From: Arenibacter sp963972175
GTDB taxonomy: Bacteria > Bacteroidota > Bacteroidia > Flavobacteriales > Flavobacteriaceae
Direction: 5' to 3'
Assembly: GCA_963972175.1 (NCBI GenBank)
Contig: CAXAVP010000261.1
Coordinates: 1 to 6,150, forward strand
DNA length: 6,150 bases
In this document: positions 4,549-6,150 of the stretch, piece after piece
How the letters are laid out: every line of letters begins with the position of its first letter
How positions within the stretch are numbered: position 1 is the stretch's first letter
The notes under the pieces: model-generated
What the model was told of the DNA's origin: nothing
Seen by the model: only the letters and a program-made list of their open reading frames with translations
Database searches by the model: none
Position numbers and translations under genes: made by a program

Positions 4549-6150
4549 TTAGGGCGATTTTTTTTGTTGAACCCTGAGTAGATATTTTGAAATGGCTTCC
4601 TTTAATGTAACTTTATAATTGGGGTTATCTGTACTAATTTCGCGATTTCCCTGTTGATGGATGTTTTCCGGCAAGGTGTTGTTATAGGCAATGCCAGGGG
4701 TGCTGTCATTGGTGAATAGATGATTGTTTTGTACCCTATTGGTTGAAGCCCTGTGAAAACGTAAGGGAGATTTGGCAATATTATAGATAAGGTTGTCCTC
4801 AACCAGGACATCTTTGGTCCCTTCATCCAGAAACATCCCATTGCTTTCCGCCCTCCCCGCATTGACCGAAATATCATGAATATGGTTATTGAGCAGTTTA
4901 CTTCCCGGCTGTAGGCCCAGCATATAAATTCCCCCTCCATCACTCAGCCTTTGCATAACATGATGAATATGGTTGTCCGCTATGATATTGTCCTTACACG
5001 GGGTAGCTTCGGGGCTCCACATCCAACCAATCGAAATACCGGTATAGGGCAGATTGTAAATCTCGTTCTGCCTTAGTTCCGTTTCTGCGGTGAGTCCGCA
5101 CCAAATTCCCACCGCTCCGTAAAATTGCACCCCGCAATCCCAAATTTTAGAGTCGCGTACGCTATTTCCCAGAGCAACTTGTTCCGCCGCTATTTTCCAC
5201 CAAGGCTTCCCGTCAACCAATCGATCGCGACCTTCACCTATCATTATGGCATTTCCTGAAATATCCCATAAACGGCTGTTTTTAATGCTGCAATCCTTGC
5301 TTCCTGTTCCTAACCAAATGCCCCCTCCCCCCAAAGAGGTAAACTCACAGTTGGTAAATGTAATATTGTTGGCCCAACGGGTCTGTACGGCTGCTGGGAC
5401 TACTGCCCATTCTTTTTTTCCTTGCTGGGTGTCAAAATGGGTAGCCTGGATTCCTGCATAGATTTTATTGGGGAGATTATACCTGCAATGCTTAAATTGA
5501 ATGCCTTCAAAACCAATATTTGAAATGGGATCATTTTCCCTGCCCTTCACAAGCATTAAGGATTCTGCCAGTGGCACCTCTATGCTAAGCTGTGAAGGAT
5601 CCAAGTGTAAGGGCAGTTTAAGATATAGCTTAGCGGTCTCACTATCCAAATACCATTCGTAATCCGCATCCAAAAATTCAAGGGCATTTTCCAAGTAATA
5701 ACGAGGATTGGGTTCCCAATGATCCAGATTAAAAAAATCCAAGCCTTTTGCCCCAATCCAATCCACCGCACTAATAGTACGGCTGTCCAGGGCTATATCT
5801 TTTACAGGGATTCTGGTGATGGACCAATCGTGCAGTACAACAAGCTCTACTTCCTCGGGCTTATTGGGGATTGGGAAATCATCGGGATGATACGTAAAAT
5901 TGGTGCGTCTGTCGGCCCCTACTTTTTGCACCCTATTGTATCCTTGGTTTGGATGCCTAGCGCGAATAGAGCGGTTGCCCTGTACAAAGAGCTCTCGGAA
6001 ATGGCCTATGTGTTCGGGAAGCGTTGAGACCCACAGGCCCTCTCCCAGGGACGTCCAGTTGTTTATAGTTTCCGATCCGGAAATAATAGGTTTTGAACCC
6101 GGGACCGACCTAAATTCAACCGGTACCTTGTGTTGCTTTATATGGTGGTC
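4549..6150 (-). CDS. Right-handed parallel beta-helix protein, GH141-like glycosidase (partial, N-terminus beyond window)
   Basis: The frame is open from the right edge to the TAA at 4549, giving 533 visible residues. The GTG at 5931 is not the true start: the 73 codons upstream remain in frame and hold family sequence, including GEGLWVSTLP and FRELFVQGNRSIRARHPN, typical of the N-terminal part of these enzymes. The C-terminal two thirds has regularly spaced N-x-I/N-H-I turns such as NNITFTNCEF, NSRLWDISGNAI, NEIYNLPYTGISIGW, DNHIHHVMQRLSDGGGIYMLG without its last residue, NNHIHDI and EDNLIYNI, the rungs of a parallel beta-helix. The SDGGGIYMLG and MFLDEGTKD stretches match what I know of GH141-type proteins (fucosidase/xylanase activities). 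Acidic residues there could be catalytic, but I cannot assign them. A neighbouring secreted esterase fits glycan breakdown. The signal peptide and promoter are outside the window. GH141 is likely, not certain; an inactive or different beta-helix enzyme is the alternative. Confidence 0.82.
   Translation of the reverse strand, partial: DHHIKQHKVPVEFRSVPGSKPIISGSETINNWTSLGEGLWVSTLPEHIGHFRELFVQGNRSIRARHPNQGYNRVQKVGADRRTNFTYHPDDFPIPNKPEEVELVVLHDWSITRIPVKDIALDSRTISAVDWIGAKGLDFFNLDHWEPNPRYYLENALEFLDADYEWYLDSETAKLYLKLPLHLDPSQLSIEVPLAESLMLVKGRENDPISNIGFEGIQFKHCRYNLPNKIYAGIQATHFDTQQGKKEWAVVPAAVQTRWANNITFTNCEFTSLGGGGIWLGTGSKDCSIKNSRLWDISGNAIMIGEGRDRLVDGKPWWKIAAEQVALGNSVRDSKIWDCGVQFYGAVGIWCGLTAETELRQNEIYNLPYTGISIGWMWSPEATPCKDNIIADNHIHHVMQRLSDGGGIYMLGLQPGSKLLNNHIHDISVNAGRAESNGMFLDEGTKDVLVEDNLIYNIAKSPLRFHRASTNRVQNNHLFTNDSTPGIAYNNTLPENIHQQGNREISTDNPNYKVTLKEAISKYLLRVQQKKSP

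Overview
The window looks like chromosomal DNA of a Bacteroidota bacterium, most likely a marine or soil Flavobacteriaceae member. The evidence is moderate, slightly AT-rich base composition, start codons preceded by A/T-rich leaders rather than Shine-Dalgarno sequences, typical flavobacterial signal peptides ending in ...FSQ or ...YAQ, and protein families characteristic of that phylum (DUF3570, DUF4266, and right-handed beta-helix glycosidase-like proteins). The genus cannot be told from the sequence. All six genes are on the minus strand, so transcription runs from high to low coordinates.

Region 6150-4549 holds the C-terminal ~533 residues of a parallel beta-helix protein resembling glycoside hydrolase family 141. 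Its N-terminus lies beyond the right edge. Region 4548-3341 is a gene-free gap of about 1.2 kb. Most of it is a non-coding tandem repeat: two near-identical units of 334 and 339 bp (3783-4116 and 4117-4455), flanked by diverged partial copies on both sides, with a hairpin at 3537-3577 near its far edge. Region 3340-2432 encodes a secreted alpha/beta-hydrolase esterase with an intact Ser-Asp-His triad. Its location beside the beta-helix protein suggests carbohydrate (possibly polysaccharide de-esterification) work, although the repeat gap separates the two genes.

After a 141-bp gap, a compact four-gene operon (2290 to beyond position 1) encodes a periplasmic thioredoxin-fold protein with a WCAPC site, an ApbE-type FAD:protein FMN transferase, a 69-residue DUF4266 lipoprotein ending in GGGCGCN, and a DUF3570 protein (predicted outer-membrane beta-barrel, cut off by the left edge). 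Genes overlap by 4 bp or are separated by 3 and 7 bp, so they are almost certainly co-transcribed. Every product carries an export signal. The set looks like an envelope redox or maturation system: a thiol-redox protein and a flavin transferase made together with a tiny Cys-tailed lipoprotein and a barrel. What it does is, to my knowledge, not established. This operon and the intergenic repeat array are the two things most worth a second look.
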